Positions 1-10,404 of a DNA stretch of 64,000 nucleotides are shown one piece after another. Origin of the DNA: Mycobacterium sp. E1214 (GTDB lineage: Bacteria; Actinomycetota; Actinomycetes; Mycobacteriales; Mycobacteriaceae); NCBI RefSeq assembly GCF_001666755.1, contig NZ_LZJC01000088.1:85481-149480 (forward strand), written 5' to 3'. The notes beneath the pieces were generated by a model, which did no database searches, was not told the DNA's origin, and saw only the letters and a program-made list of their open reading frames with translations. A program made the position numbers and the translations under genes. Each line of letters opens with the position of its first letter. The first letter of the stretch is position 1.

Positions 1-122
1 TCGGGCTGCCGACCTATCTGCTGCTCAAACGGGTCGACGACCTGGCCTACGGCCTGGGGCTATGGTGGGGCGTGCTGCGGGAACGTAACGTCCGCGCCCT
101 CAAACCACAGATTCGGAACTAA
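1..122 (+). CDS. mftF: MftF-type mycofactocin glycosyltransferase, C-terminal end (partial)
   Basis: Only the last 39 codons are present, in frame from base 3 and ending at TAA 120-122. The tail reads [13 protein letters not shown] and ends in ALKPQIRN. The identity rests on context: the gene lies 9 bp upstream of an MftG-like GMC oxidoreductase, which is where the mycofactocin glycosyltransferase sits in mycobacteria. The WWGVLRERN stretch near the end fits the amphipathic tail of that membrane-associated family. The call is inferred from synteny more than from this short sequence. Confidence 0.6.
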   Translation, partial: GLPTYLLLKRVDDLAYGLGLWWGVLRERNVRALKPQIRN

Positions 123-131
123 GCCAGCACC

Positions 132-1571
132 TTGACCGCCGCCGCCCCGCACAGCGACGTGCTGATCGTCGGTGCCGGCAGCGCCGGATCGGTTGTCGCC
201 GAGCGGCTTTCCGCCGACTCGAGGTGCGCGGTAAGCGTGGTCGAGGCGGGACCGGCGTTGGACGACCCCGGGCTGCTGGCCCAGACCGCGAACGGTCTGC
301 AGCTGCCGATCGGCGTCGGCAGCCCGCTGGTGCAGCGCTACCAGAGCCGCCTCACCGACGCGCCGGCCCGTCACCACCCAATCGTGCGGGGGGCCACCGT
401 GGGGGGCTCGGGGGCGGTCAACGGCGGCTACTTCTGCCGCGCGCTGCCGGCCGACTTCGACCGCCTGGCGCTGCCCGGCTGGGCCTGGGCCGATGTCCTG
501 GACAGCTACCGCGCCATCGAAACCGACCTGGACTTCGACGGGCCCGCCCACGGCCGCGACGGCCCCATCCTGGTGCGGCGCACCCGCGACATGACTGGCA
601 CCACCGAGCGTTTCATCGCCGCGGCGCAGCGGGCCGGGTTCGGCTGGATCGCCGACCTCAACGATTGCGGCCCGCACGCCGCCCCGGGCGTGGGCGCCGT
701 GCCGCTCAACATCGTCGACGGTGTGCGCCGCGGGCCGGGCGCCGCCTTCCTGCTTCCGGCGCTGGACCGCCCCAACCTGACCCTGCACGCGCGGACCCGG
801 GTGCTGCGGTTGCGCTTCGCCCGCGGGACGGTGGTGGGCGCCGAGGCGCTCGGACCCGACGGCGCGGTGCTGCTGACCGCAGACCGAATCGTGTTGTGCG
901 CCGGCGCGATCGAGACCGCACACCTGCTGATGCTGTCCGGCGTCGGCGACGCCGATACGCTGACGGCGGCGGGGGTGCCGGTGCAGGCGTCGCTGCCCGT
1001 GGGCGCCGCGGTCAGCGACCATCCCGAGTGGGTGCTGCCCACCGATTGGGCGGTGGCGCCGGGCCGTCCGGTGCTCGAGGTGGTGCTCGGTACGGCCGAC
1101 GGTCTCGAAATACGGCCCTACACAGGTGGTTTCGTCGCCATGACCGGTGACGGCACCGCCGGGCACCCGGACTGGCCGCACCTCGGGGTGGCACTCATGC
1201 GGCCGCGGGCCCGTGGCCGTGTCAGGCTGGCCTCCGCCGATCCGGACGTCCCGCCGCTCGTCGAGCACCGCTACGACAGCGAACCCGACGACGTCGCGGC
1301 GCTGCGCCGGGGCAGTGAACTGGCGCGCGAATTGGCCGGTGCCGCAGCACATGTGGCCGAGCCTGCCTGGTCGACGTCGCAGCACCTGTGTGGCAGTGCC
1401 CCGATGGGCCGCGACGACGACCCGCTGGCGGTCGTCGACACCCGGTGCCGCGTGCACGGCATCGAAAACCTCTGGGTGATCGACGGTTCCGTTCTGCCGG
1501 CGGTCACCAGCCGTGGGCCACACGCGACCATCGTGATGATCGCGCACCGGGCGGCGGGGTTCGTCGGCTGA
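132..1571 (+). CDS. mftG: MftG-like GMC-family oxidoreductase of the mycofactocin system
   Basis: A 479-residue FAD-dependent glucose-methanol-choline oxidoreductase. The ADP-binding loop VGAGSAGSVVAERLS is near residue 12. The GMC signature HLCGSAPMG lies near residue 418 and RGPHATIVMIAHR near 463, supplying the conserved His pair. M. tuberculosis Rv0697 is, from memory, also 479 aa. MftG is thought to reoxidise mycofactocinol and pass electrons toward the respiratory chain, so it would act at the membrane face in alcohol metabolism. The start is TTG at 132, 9 bp after the upstream stop, with no strong Shine-Dalgarno. Translation is probably coupled to mftF. Confidence 0.88.
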   Translation: MTAAAPHSDVLIVGAGSAGSVVAERLSADSRCAVSVVEAGPALDDPGLLAQTANGLQLPIGVGSPLVQRYQSRLTDAPARHHPIVRGATVGGSGAVNGGYFCRALPADFDRLALPGWAWADVLDSYRAIETDLDFDGPAHGRDGPILVRRTRDMTGTTERFIAAAQRAGFGWIADLNDCGPHAAPGVGAVPLNIVDGVRRGPGAAFLLPALDRPNLTLHARTRVLRLRFARGTVVGAEALGPDGAVLLTADRIVLCAGAIETAHLLMLSGVGDADTLTAAGVPVQASLPVGAAVSDHPEWVLPTDWAVAPGRPVLEVVLGTADGLEIRPYTGGFVAMTGDGTAGHPDWPHLGVALMRPRARGRVRLASADPDVPPLVEHRYDSEPDDVAALRRGSELARELAGAAAHVAEPAWSTSQHLCGSAPMGRDDDPLAVVDTRCRVHGIENLWVIDGSVLPAVTSRGPHATIVMIAHRAAGFVG

Positions 1572-2240
1572 AGGCCGAAACGCGGGCGGACCGCCGCGGG
1601 GTGACTGCCAGCATCGACCCCGCAACGGCCCGCCCGAAGCGGTGGCGGCATCATGCGGTCCACGTAGATGGCCACGACAAGTGGCTGGGCGCGCGCAGGA
1701 GTGCGTCGCGCGGACAATGCGTCGCAATATTCGTGGACGGCACGACCGCCATCTCATTGTCCGACGGCTTCGTGCGTGTTTCTGTCAGTTACCCCCTTTC
1801 GTCGATCCGCGAAAAGCCTTGCCGGCGCGGAGGTGAACGCTGCCGCGCCCATATCGGCGCGGCCGGCCAGCGGCCCCGGCTGACGCGCGAGCGCGTCGAG
1901 GCCGTGCGGCGCGGGGCGATGGTGCCGATCGCCGTGGCGGTGTGTCTCGGGAGCGCCCGCGCGGCGGGCAACTCGCCTGCCGGGTGGCGAACCGGCATGC
2001 CCGGCCGGCGCAGGCGGATCCACTCGGCCTCCACGATCGCCGCCGCCTCGCTGATCGCCGCGCATGCCAGCTCGTCCACGCTCGTCACGCCCATCAACAC
2101 CACATCCACCTCGCCGTGCAGAGATGATTTGTATCTGTCGATATAGATTCGGTGATACCAGAATCGGCGCGCCGCCGCAAGACTTCCCTAGGTCGAATGT
2201 TCTGGCGGACAAGGGTATTGGCCGCAACCACGGCGGCCGG
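1572..2240. other. 669-bp interval with no convincing gene
   Basis: Between mftG and the MFS gene no reading frame shows a recognisable domain. The best candidate is a 106-codon minus-strand frame, listed separately. The part at 2120-2165 is AT-rich for this genome and contains ATCT/AGAT inverted half-sites around 2134-2147, which could be a promoter or a remnant. In M. tuberculosis two small hypothetical genes (Rv0698, Rv0699) occupy the comparable position, so this may be their decayed equivalent; that is inference. Confidence 0.4.
1789..2109 (-). CDS. doubtful small hypothetical protein
   Basis: A 106-codon frame starting with ATG at 2109, preceded by a plausible ribosome site (GAGGTGG). 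The first 70 residues begin MDVVLMGVTSVDELACAA and have the strong G/C third-position bias of real genes here. The last 35 are Arg/Pro/Ser-rich and look non-coding. No domain is recognised. It could be a short real protein, a truncated gene whose 3' end decayed, or chance. Confidence 0.2.
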   Translation of the reverse strand: MDVVLMGVTSVDELACAAISEAAAIVEAEWIRLRRPGMPVRHPAGELPAARALPRHTATAIGTIAPRRTASTRSRVSRGRWPAAPIWARQRSPPRRQGFSRIDERG

Positions 2241-3818
2241 TCAGCGGCGCGCCAGCAACCGCCGCACCGGTCGCAGCTGGCGGCCGTCACGCCCGGGCGC
2301 CCACAGCCCGATCACCACGGCGGCCACCGCCACGATCACCGCCATCACCATCGTCGACGCGTGCAACGCCGTCAGGAACGCGGCCTTGCTCGCCTCGGCG
2401 AGTTGGGCGCCCTGCGGACCCATCCGGTGCGCCACCTCGACCGCCCTGGCCAACGAGTCGCCGGCCGGGTCACGCACCTGCGCGGGCAGGCCCGCCAGCC
2501 GCGGCGCCAATTCGTGCGAATAGCGCCCGGCCAGAATCGAACCGGCTACGGCAATGCCCAGCGCGCCGCCCATTTCGCGCGAGGTGTCGTTCACCGCGGA
2601 CGCGACGCCCTGCTTCTCGTCGGGCACCGCGCCCATGATGGCCGAAGTCGTTGGCGCCGTGCAGAACCCGATGCCCGTCGCGAGTATCAAGGTGGGCCAG
2701 GTGAAGTCGATGAACGACGAATGCAGGTCCAGCTGGTACATGCAGGCGAATCCGACCGCCATCAAGAGCATGCCGACGAACAGCACCACCCGCAGCCCCA
2801 GCCGCGGCACGTACCAGAACGACAGTGCCGAGAAGATGCCCAGCGGCACCATGAACGGGCCGAACGACAGCGCCGTCGTCAGCGCCGAGAACCCCATGAT
2901 CTGCTGGACGTACTGCATGCCGAGGTAGAAGAACCCGAAAGTGGCGCCGAACAGCACGACGATGGCCGCGACGCCGGTGGCGAAGTTCGGGTCGCTGAAC
3001 AGCCGCACGTCCAAAAGCGGTTGCGGGCGGCGGAATTCGACCACGCCGAATGCGACGGTGATGACGGCCCCGGCGACCAGTCCGCCCCACACCAGGGCGT
3101 CGGCCCAGCCCCGCGAGGGCGCCTCCAAGATCGCGAACACCGCGATCGCTACCGCCGAGCCGATGAGCACCGCGCCGAGCCAGTCGACCCGCGGGGCGTC
3201 GGTCTCCCGCGACGACGCCACGGTGCACCCGAGGGCGAAGATGAGCAGGCCCGCGGCGCCGAGCGCCCAGAAGATGGCGTGCCAGTCGCAGAACCGCAGC
3301 AGCAGGCCCGACCCGAGCATGCCCAGCACCCCGCCGGAGCCGGCGGTGCCGGCCCAGATGCCGACGGCCTTGATGCGGTCCTCCTTCGGGTACGCCACGG
3401 TCAGCAGCGACAGCGTGGCCGGCATCACGAATGCGGCGCCGGCCCCCGCCACCGCCCGGCCGGCGATGATCTGGGCGGGATGGTGCAGCACCGCCGGCGC
3501 CGCGGAGCCGAGCGCGAACACCACCAGCCCCGAAAGCAGTGCGCCCCGCCGCCCGTAACGGTCGCCGATGGCGCCGGCGGGCAACAGCAGGCAAGCAAGG
3601 GCCAGCGTGTACCCGTCGACGATCCAGGTGAGCTGCGTCTGGGTGGCCGAGGTGGCCACCGCGAGGTCGCCGAGCGCGGTGTTCAGCGCCGTCATCGACG
3701 CGACGACGAGGGCGACGCCCATGCAGGCGACGGTCAGGGTCCAGGCGCGCGCCCGGGGGCTACCGCCCAGACCGATTCCGTCAGTACGCTGGTCGGGCCG
3801 GGCAAGGGTTTCGACCAT
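2241..3818 (-). CDS. MFS drug exporter of the 14-TM EmrB/QacA (DHA2) type
   Basis: A 525-residue major facilitator with about 14 hydrophobic segments. It contains the MFS motif A loop GAIGDRYGRRGAL after TM2, TM1 sequence MTALNTALGDLAVA, and the TM5 antiporter-like stretch GSGGVLGMLGSGLLL. Family members export cationic drugs or dyes by proton antiport. The start is ATG at 3818 (MVETLARPDQRTDG) with GAGGAG 10 nt upstream. The frame stays open beyond this point, but upstream lies the operator region and a TetR gene on the other strand. Divergent transcription from the TetR regulator and paired operators at 3852-3884 suggest inducible repression. Confidence 0.88.
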   Translation of the reverse strand: MVETLARPDQRTDGIGLGGSPRARAWTLTVACMGVALVVASMTALNTALGDLAVATSATQTQLTWIVDGYTLALACLLLPAGAIGDRYGRRGALLSGLVVFALGSAAPAVLHHPAQIIAGRAVAGAGAAFVMPATLSLLTVAYPKEDRIKAVGIWAGTAGSGGVLGMLGSGLLLRFCDWHAIFWALGAAGLLIFALGCTVASSRETDAPRVDWLGAVLIGSAVAIAVFAILEAPSRGWADALVWGGLVAGAVITVAFGVVEFRRPQPLLDVRLFSDPNFATGVAAIVVLFGATFGFFYLGMQYVQQIMGFSALTTALSFGPFMVPLGIFSALSFWYVPRLGLRVVLFVGMLLMAVGFACMYQLDLHSSFIDFTWPTLILATGIGFCTAPTTSAIMGAVPDEKQGVASAVNDTSREMGGALGIAVAGSILAGRYSHELAPRLAGLPAQVRDPAGDSLARAVEVAHRMGPQGAQLAEASKAAFLTALHASTMVMAVIVAVAAVVIGLWAPGRDGRQLRPVRRLLARR

Positions 3819-3851
3819 GAGGTGCGCCTCCTCGGGGCGTGCGAAGTTTCG

Positions 3852-3884
3852 AGACCATAAGTCTTGTAGGTAGACCGACAGTCT
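3852..3884. promoter_or_regulatory. two tandem AGAC-N5-GTCT operators between MFS and TetR genes
   Basis: Two identical-format inverted repeats, AGAC-CATAA-GTCT at 3852-3864 and AGAC-CGACA-GTCT at 3872-3884, are exactly 20 bp apart, about two helical turns. They sit in the divergent interval just upstream of the MFS start. This geometry suits two TetR-family dimers on the same DNA face. The motif is read directly; binding by the adjacent TetR is inferred. Confidence 0.6.
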
Positions 3885-3959
3885 CGTTTTCAAACGCGGA
3901 GGTGCGAAACGACTACCGGCGGGACCACCGATCCGCGGCCAGCGCGCTCGCAGGCGCGT

Positions 3960-4565
3960 TTGCTCGAAGCCGCCGTCGCGTTGCTGCGCACGGGCGGCCC
4001 GAGCGCGGTGACCGTCGACGCGGTGACGCGCACGGCCAACGTCGCCCGCGCGACCCTGTACCGGCACTTCCCCAGCGGCAACGACCTGCTGGCAGCGGCC
4101 TTCAACAGCCTCATCCCGCCGTCGCCGACCCCGCCGGCGGCCGGTTCGCTGCGCGACCGGCTGGTCGCGGTGGTGCTCGCGCAGGCCGAGGCGGTCGCCC
4201 AGGCGCCCGCCGTCATGACGGCGATGTCGTGGCTGGCGCTGGGCCGAGACCTGGACGGGATTCCCGAACCGCAACACAGCGCCGCCGACAGCTCGGCGAT
4301 CACGACGCTGCGCGAACGCATCGCCCAGCAGTACGCGGCACCCTTCGACGCCATCTTCGACAGTCCCGACGCGGCCGAGCTGGGGGAGGTCGACCGGTCG
4401 CGGGCGATCGCCCTGCTGATCGGACCGCTGGTGCTGGGCCGGCTGTCCACGTTGCCGGATTTCGACTATCGGGAGTGCGCGCTCGCGTCGGTCGACGGCT
4501 TCCTCTACGTCCAGCGGGCGGCCGCTCGGGCGGGCGCGGCGGGGGTGGAATCCGCGGGCGCCTGA
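3960..4565 (+). CDS. TetR-family transcriptional regulator (start uncertain)
   Basis: The TetR DNA-binding domain is clear: LLEAAVALLRTGG, then VDAVTRTANVARATLYRHFP, the helix-turn-helix ending in the usual YRHF. The variable ligand domain follows to residue 201. It is divergent from the MFS exporter and probably represses it. The start is odd. The family's helix 1 extends upstream in frame (ARSQAR before LLEAA) as far as the stop at 3867-3869, yet that stretch contains no ATG, GTG or TTG. Only TTG 3960 is available, and it clips helix 1. A GTG at 3902 lies one base out of frame, so an N-terminal frameshift or base error is possible. Confidence 0.75.
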   Translation: MLEAAVALLRTGGPSAVTVDAVTRTANVARATLYRHFPSGNDLLAAAFNSLIPPSPTPPAAGSLRDRLVAVVLAQAEAVAQAPAVMTAMSWLALGRDLDGIPEPQHSAADSSAITTLRERIAQQYAAPFDAIFDSPDAAELGEVDRSRAIALLIGPLVLGRLSTLPDFDYRECALASVDGFLYVQRAAARAGAAGVESAGA

Positions 4566-4901
4566 GGCCCCGGAAGCCCGTGGCAGCGAGATTTTGATCG
4601 GGCCCTGATCTAGGGCATACTGTTCGGGTTGCCTTGGGCGAGGTTTGCGCCTGGCCGGGCATACGACCAGCGCCCACACGGGCGCGTCCGGTCACATCCT
4701 TGAGCGCGACACATTTCGGTCGGGGATGAGGCTGCGTGAGGGTGACACACCCGACCGCGGGGGCCGGTGGACCACGACAGGTAAACAGCGGCGCAGTATC
4801 CGGCGCGACGCTCGAACGGCCCGAAAGCGGGCCGATTCGATCGCGGGCCGGTGGCACCAGGTCCGGAAACGGACATCAAGTGGAGTGAGGGTAGGAGAAG
4901 C
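4566..4901 (+). promoter_or_regulatory. S10 operon promoter and long 5' leader
   Basis: No gene is seen in these 336 bp. A promoter is readable as TTGATC (4594-4599), a 16-bp spacer and CATACT (4616-4621), which puts the transcript start near 4628 and gives a leader of about 270 nt. Directly after the -10 is GGGTTGCCTTGGGC at 4626-4639, repeated identically at the rplN promoter with the same spacing. A Shine-Dalgarno GGAG at 4894-4897 precedes the rpsJ GTG. The leader may carry regulation of ribosomal protein synthesis, but no known riboswitch class is recognised. Confidence 0.6.
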
Positions 4902-5207
4902 GTGGCGGGACAAAAGATCCGCATCAGGCTCAAGGCCTACGACCATGAGGCTATCGACGCGTCGGCGCGCAAGATCGTCGAGACCGTCGTCCGAACGGGT
5001 GCCAGTGTCGTAGGTCCGGTGCCGCTGCCGACCGAGAAGAACGTGTACTGCGTCATCCGCTCGCCGCACAAGTACAAGGACTCGCGCGAGCACTTCGAGA
5101 TGCGTACGCACAAGCGGCTGATCGACATCCTCGACCCGACGCCGAAGACCGTCGACGCGCTGATGCGCATCGACCTTCCGGCCAGTGTCGACGTCAACAT
5201 CCAGTAG
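4902..5207 (+). CDS. rpsJ: 30S ribosomal protein S10 (NusE)
   Basis: A 101-residue S10 starting [19 protein letters not shown] with the conserved loop region [21 protein letters not shown]10 sits in the 30S head and, as NusE, joins antitermination complexes with NusB. Start is GTG 4902 with GGAG upstream; an in-frame GTG at 4851 would add 17 residues not found in the family. It is the first gene of the S10 operon, 15 bp before rplC. Confidence 0.98.
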   Translation: MAGQKIRIRLKAYDHEAIDASARKIVETVVRTGASVVGPVPLPTEKNVYCVIRSPHKYKDSREHFEMRTHKRLIDILDPTPKTVDALMRIDLPASVDVNIQ

Positions 5208-5222
5208 GAGATCCAGATACTC

Positions 5223-5876
5223 ATGGCAAGAAAAGGCATTCTGGGTACCAAGCTGGGCATGACGCAGGTGTTCGACGAGAACAACAGGGTCGTCCCGGTG
5301 ACGGTGGTCAAGGCCGGACCCAACGTGGTGACCCGGATCCGCACCCCCGAGCGCGACGGTTACAGCGCCGTGCAGCTCGCCTACGGCGAGATCAGCCCCC
5401 GCAAGGTCAACAAGCCGGTCACCGGTCAGTACGCCGCCGCGGGCGTCAACCCGCGTCGCTTCCTGGCCGAGCTGCGCCTGGAGAACCCCGAGGCGGCCGC
5501 CGAGTACGAGGTCGGCCAGGAGCTGACGGCGGAGATCTTCGCCGACGGCGCCTACGTCGACGTCACCGGCACGTCCAAGGGCAAGGGCTTCGCCGGCACC
5601 ATGAAGCGGCACGGCTTCCGCGGTCAGGGCGCCAGCCACGGCGCCCAGGCGGTGCACCGTCGTCCGGGCTCCATCGGTGGCTGTGCCACCCCGGCCCGCG
5701 TGTTCAAGGGCACGCGGATGGCCGGCCGGATGGGCAACGACCGGGTGACGGTTCAGAACCTGGTGGTGCACAAGGTTGATCCCGAGAACGGCGTGCTGCT
5801 CATCAAGGGCGCGGTCCCCGGCCGCACCGGTGGACTCGTGGTGGTCCGCAGCGCGGTCAAACGAGGTGAGAAGTAA
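5223..5876 (+). CDS. rplC: 50S ribosomal protein L3
   Basis: A 217-residue L3 beginning [19 protein letters not shown], with the family signature in [15 protein letters not shown] and the glycine-rich [17 protein letters not shown] loop that approaches the peptidyl-transferase centre. L3 is an early 50S assembly protein. Its TAA stop shares a base with the rplD ATG (TAATG), implying coupled translation. Confidence 0.98.
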   Translation: MARKGILGTKLGMTQVFDENNRVVPVTVVKAGPNVVTRIRTPERDGYSAVQLAYGEISPRKVNKPVTGQYAAAGVNPRRFLAELRLENPEAAAEYEVGQELTAEIFADGAYVDVTGTSKGKGFAGTMKRHGFRGQGASHGAQAVHRRPGSIGGCATPARVFKGTRMAGRMGNDRVTVQNLVVHKVDPENGVLLIKGAVPGRTGGLVVVRSAVKRGEK

Positions 5877-6535
5877 TGGCTCTCAAAATTGACGTGAAGA
5901 CGCCGGACGGCAAGACCGACGGCTCCATCGAGCTGCCGGCCGAATTGTTCGACGCCCCGGCCAATATCGCGCTGATGCACCAGGTGGTGACCGCCCAGCG
6001 GGCGGCCGCGCGCCAGGGCACGCACGCCACCAAGACGCGTGGCGACGTCAGCGGTGGTGGCCGTAAGCCCTACCGGCAGAAGGGAACCGGTCGCGCCCGT
6101 CAGGGTTCGACGCGGGCCCCGCAGTTCACCGGTGGTGGCGTGGTGCACGGCCCGCAGCCGCGTGATTACGCCCAGCGCACGCCCAAGAAGATGATCGCCG
6201 CCGCGTTGCGTGGCGCGTTGTCGGACCGGGCCCGCAACGGCCGCATCCACGCGGTGACCGAACTGGTGTCCGGCCAGACGCCGTCCACCAAGAACGCCAG
6301 GGCGTTCCTGGGCACGCTCACCGAGCGCAAGCAGGTGCTGGTCGTGATCGGGCGCAGCGACGAGGCCGGCGTCAAGAGCGTGCGCAACCTGCCGGGTGTG
6401 CACATCCTGGCGCCCGACCAGCTCAACACCTACGACGTGCTGCGCTCCGACGACGTGGTGTTCAGCGTTGAGGCGCTCAACGCCTATATCGCCGCCCACA
6501 GCGGGACGGCGAGCACCGAGGAGGTTTCGGCTTAG
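5876..6535 (+). CDS. rplD: 50S ribosomal protein L4
   Basis: A 219-residue L4 starting [13 protein letters not shown]. The extended loop reaching the exit tunnel is visible as [19 protein letters not shown], where macrolide-resistance changes occur in other bacteria; it looks wild type. In some bacteria L4 feeds back on the S10 operon, but no such leader structure could be assigned here. It ends one base before the rplW ATG. Confidence 0.98.
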   Translation: MALKIDVKTPDGKTDGSIELPAELFDAPANIALMHQVVTAQRAAARQGTHATKTRGDVSGGGRKPYRQKGTGRARQGSTRAPQFTGGGVVHGPQPRDYAQRTPKKMIAAALRGALSDRARNGRIHAVTELVSGQTPSTKNARAFLGTLTERKQVLVVIGRSDEAGVKSVRNLPGVHILAPDQLNTYDVLRSDDVVFSVEALNAYIAAHSGTASTEEVSA

Positions 6536-6838
6536 ATGGCGACCGTAACGGACCCCCGCGACATCATCCTGGCTCCGGTCATCTCGGAGAAGTCGTACTC
6601 GCTGCTCGACGACAACGTGTACACGTTCGTGGTGCACCCCGACTCGAACAAGACGCAGATCAAGATCGCCATCGAGAAGATCTTCGCCGTCAAGGTCGCG
6701 TCGGTGAACACCGCGAACCGGCAGGGCAAGCGCAAGCGCACCCGCACCGGCTACGGCCAGCGCAAGAGCACGAAGCGCGCCATCGTCACGCTGGCGCCCG
6801 GTAGCAAGCCGATCGACCTGTTCGGGGCGCCGGCGTAG
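6536..6838 (+). CDS. rplW: 50S ribosomal protein L23
   Basis: A 100-residue L23 ([20 protein letters not shown]). It has the conserved core [18 protein letters not shown] and the basic loop [17 protein letters not shown] that contacts 23S rRNA. L23 lines the exit-tunnel mouth and docks trigger factor and SRP. It directly follows rplD, with 27 bp before rplB. Confidence 0.98.
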   Translation: MATVTDPRDIILAPVISEKSYSLLDDNVYTFVVHPDSNKTQIKIAIEKIFAVKVASVNTANRQGKRKRTRTGYGQRKSTKRAIVTLAPGSKPIDLFGAPA

Positions 6839-6865
6839 CCGCGCGAGAGGAAGAGCTGATTAGAC

Positions 6866-7708
6866 ATGGCAATTCGTAAGTACAAGCCGACGAGCCCCGG
6901 CCGCCGCGGCTCCAGCGTCTCCGACTTCGGCGAGATCACTCGTTCGGAGCCCGAGAAGTCGTTGGTGCGCCCGCTGCACGGTCACGGTGGCCGCAACGCG
7001 CATGGCCGCATCACGACCCGACACAAGGGTGGCGGCCACAAGCGCGCCTACCGGGTGGTCGACTTCCGTCGCAACGACAAGGACGGCGTCAACGCCAAGG
7101 TCGCGCACATCGAGTACGACCCGAACCGGACCGCCAACATCGCGCTGCTGCACTTCCTGGACGGCGAGAAGCGTTACATCATTGCGCCGCAAGGACTTTC
7201 GCAGGGCGACGTGGTGGAGTCCGGCGCGAACGCCGACATCAAGCCGGGCAACAACCTGCCGCTGCGCAACATCCCCGCCGGTACCGTCGTCCACGCTGTG
7301 GAGCTGCGGCCGGGCGGTGGCGCCAAGCTGGCGCGGTCGGCCGGATCGAGCATTCAATTGCTCGGTAAGGAAGGCACCTACGCGTCGCTGCGCATGCCCA
7401 GCGGTGAGATCCGCCGCGTCGACGTGCGCTGCCGCGCGACCGTCGGCGAGGTCGGCAACGCCGAGCAGGCGAACATCAACTGGGGCAAGGCCGGCCGGAT
7501 GCGGTGGAAGGGCAAGCGCCCCTCCGTCCGCGGTGTCGTCATGAACCCGGTGGACCACCCGCACGGTGGTGGTGAGGGTAAGACCTCCGGTGGTCGCCAC
7601 CCGGTGAGCCCGTGGGGCAAGCCCGAGGGCCGCACCCGCCACCCGAACAAAGCCAGCAACAAGCTCATCGTCCGGCGCCGTCGCACCGGCAAGAAGCACG
7701 GACGGTAG
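6866..7708 (+). CDS. rplB: 50S ribosomal protein L2
   Basis: A 280-residue L2 beginning [17 protein letters not shown]. The universal signature near the C-terminus is present as [18 protein letters not shown], including the His implicated in peptidyl-transferase function. The tail ends [12 protein letters not shown]2 bridges the subunits and binds 23S rRNA. The stop is 9 bp before rpsS. Length is normal. Confidence 0.98.
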   Translation: MAIRKYKPTSPGRRGSSVSDFGEITRSEPEKSLVRPLHGHGGRNAHGRITTRHKGGGHKRAYRVVDFRRNDKDGVNAKVAHIEYDPNRTANIALLHFLDGEKRYIIAPQGLSQGDVVESGANADIKPGNNLPLRNIPAGTVVHAVELRPGGGAKLARSAGSSIQLLGKEGTYASLRMPSGEIRRVDVRCRATVGEVGNAEQANINWGKAGRMRWKGKRPSVRGVVMNPVDHPHGGGEGKTSGGRHPVSPWGKPEGRTRHPNKASNKLIVRRRRTGKKHGR

Positions 7709-7717
7709 GAGTAACAC

Positions 7718-7995
7718 ATGCCACGCAGCCTGAAAAAGGGTCCGTTCGTCGACGACCACCTGCTCAAGAAGGTGGACGTCCAGAACGAGAAGAACACCAA
7801 GCAGGTCATCAAGACCTGGTCGCGGCGTTCGACGATCATCCCGGACTTCATCGGCCACACCTTTGCCGTGCACGACGGACGCAAGCACGTCCCGGTGTTC
7901 GTCACCGAGTCGATGGTCGGTCACAAGCTTGGTGAGTTCGCGCCCACTCGCACCTTCAAGGGACACATCAAGGACGACCGGAAGGCCAAACGGCG

Positions 7996-7999
<4 letters not shown>
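7718..7999 (+). CDS. rpsS: 30S ribosomal protein S19
   Basis: A 93-residue S19 ([19 protein letters not shown]) with the signature [20 protein letters not shown]. It forms the 30S head complex with S13 near the A-site tRNA. GGAG lies 9 nt before the ATG. The stop codon overlaps the rplV start by 4 bp (ATGA). Confidence 0.98.
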
Positions 8000-9362
<1,363 letters not shown>

Positions 9363-9365
9363 ATC

Positions 9366-9782
9366 ATGTTGATTCCCCGCAGGGTTAAACACCGCAAGCA
9401 ACACCACCCCCGCCAGCGCGGCATCGCCAGCGGCGGCACGGCGGTGAACTTCGGTGACTACGGCATCCAGGCCCTGGAGCACGCCTACGTCACCAACCGG
9501 CAGATCGAATCGGCGCGTATCGCCATCAACCGGCACATCAAGCGTGGCGGCAAGGTGTGGATCAACGTGTTCCCCGACCGTCCGCTGACCAAGAAGCCCG
9601 CCGAAACCCGGATGGGTTCGGGTAAGGGCTCGCCGGAGTGGTGGGTGGTCAACGTCAAGCCCGGCCGGGTGCTCTTCGAGCTGAGCTACCCCAACGAGCA
9701 GATCGCCCGCGCCGCGCTCACCCGCGCGATCCACAAGTTGCCGATCAAGGCCCGCATCGTGACCCGAGAGGAGCAGTTCTGA
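9366..9782 (+). CDS. rplP: 50S ribosomal protein L16
   Basis: A 138-residue L16 starting [19 protein letters not shown]. It carries the hallmark loop [20 protein letters not shown] that approaches the P and A sites. L16 is a late assembly protein needed for tRNA accommodation. The stop overlaps the rpmC ATG by one base (TGATG). Confidence 0.98.
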   Translation: MLIPRRVKHRKQHHPRQRGIASGGTAVNFGDYGIQALEHAYVTNRQIESARIAINRHIKRGGKVWINVFPDRPLTKKPAETRMGSGKGSPEWWVVNVKPGRVLFELSYPNEQIARAALTRAIHKLPIKARIVTREEQF

Positions 9783-10015
9783 TGGCAGTCGGAACTTCGC
9801 CTGGCGAACTGCGTGAGCTCACCGAGGACGAGCTGACCGAGCGTCTGCGCGAATCCAAGGAAGAGCTGTTCAACCTGCGTTTCCAGATGGCGACCGGGCA
9901 GCTCACCAACAACCGCCGCCTGCGCACGGTGCGTCAGGAGATCGCGCGCGTGTACACGGTGCTGCGCGAACGTGAACTCGGCCTCGCCTCGGGCCCAGAC
10001 GGTAAGGAAGCGTGA
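9782..10015 (+). CDS. rpmC: 50S ribosomal protein L29
   Basis: A 77-residue L29 starting [18 protein letters not shown]. It has the two-helix coiled hairpin and the family segment [18 protein letters not shown] followed by [16 protein letters not shown]29 sits beside L23 at the tunnel exit. The start is ATG 9782, immediately coupled to rplP. It overlaps the rpsQ start by 4 bp. Confidence 0.97.
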   Translation: MAVGTSPGELRELTEDELTERLRESKEELFNLRFQMATGQLTNNRRLRTVRQEIARVYTVLRERELGLASGPDGKEA

Positions 10016-10311
10016 TGGCAGAAGCGAAAGGCCCGAAGCACACCCCGGCCAGCCCGAAGAACCGCGGCCGCCGCAAGGTGCGCATCGGCTACGTCGTGAG
10101 CGACAAGATGCAGAAGACCATCGTCGTGGAGCTGGAAGACCGCGTTCGGCACCCGTTGTACGGCAAGATCATTCGCACCACCAAGAAGGTCAAGGCCCAC
10201 GACGAGAACAGCACCGCCGGCATCGGCGACCGCGTCTCGCTGATGGAGACGCGCCCGACGTCGGCGACCAAGCGCTGGCGGCTCGTCGAAATCCTGGAAA
10301 AGGCCAAGTAA
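10012..10311 (+). CDS. rpsQ: 30S ribosomal protein S17, short form
   Basis: A 98-99-residue S17 with the conserved OB-fold core [19 protein letters not shown] and [21 protein letters not shown] 10012 or the adjacent ATG 10015 can start it. In M. tuberculosis S17 has, from memory, an Ala/Lys-rich N-terminal extension of about 35 residues; here only [16 protein letters not shown] precedes the core. It is the last gene of this S10 segment. Confidence 0.96.
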   Translation: MMAEAKGPKHTPASPKNRGRRKVRIGYVVSDKMQKTIVVELEDRVRHPLYGKIIRTTKKVKAHDENSTAGIGDRVSLMETRPTSATKRWRLVEILEKAK

Positions 10312-10312
10312 G

Positions 10313-10328
10313 GCCTCGAAGAAGAGGC
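10313..10328 (+). terminator. weak hairpin after rpsQ
   Basis: GCCTC-GAAGAA-GAGGC, a 5-bp stem two bases after the rpsQ stop, with no U-tract. It could be a weak terminator or a 3'-end stabiliser between the S10 operon and atsA. Confidence 0.3.
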
Positions 10329-10351
10329 ACCCTAACGCCCCGTCCCGGGTG

Positions 10352-10357
10352 TAGTCT
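10352..10357 (+). promoter_or_regulatory. putative atsA -10 element
   Basis: TAGTCT, a TANNNT-type -10 box 47 nt before the atsA ATG, predicts a short leader starting near 10364. The Shine-Dalgarno GGAG at 10395-10398 supports the chosen ATG at 10405. Confidence 0.4.
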
Positions 10358-10404
10358 TCACGCGATGTTGCGCGGGTAAGTCCGCGACGAGAGTGGAGCT
10401 GGCG

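Noticed and set aside
2064..3860. 598-residue plus-strand frame opposite the MFS gene
   Set aside because: His/Gln/Arg-rich composition typical of a high-GC shadow frame and no domain.
2241..4679. 812-residue open frame including the MFS gene
   Set aside because: The first 287 residues run antisense over the TetR gene and operator region; the exporter proper starts at ATG 3818 with a ribosome site.
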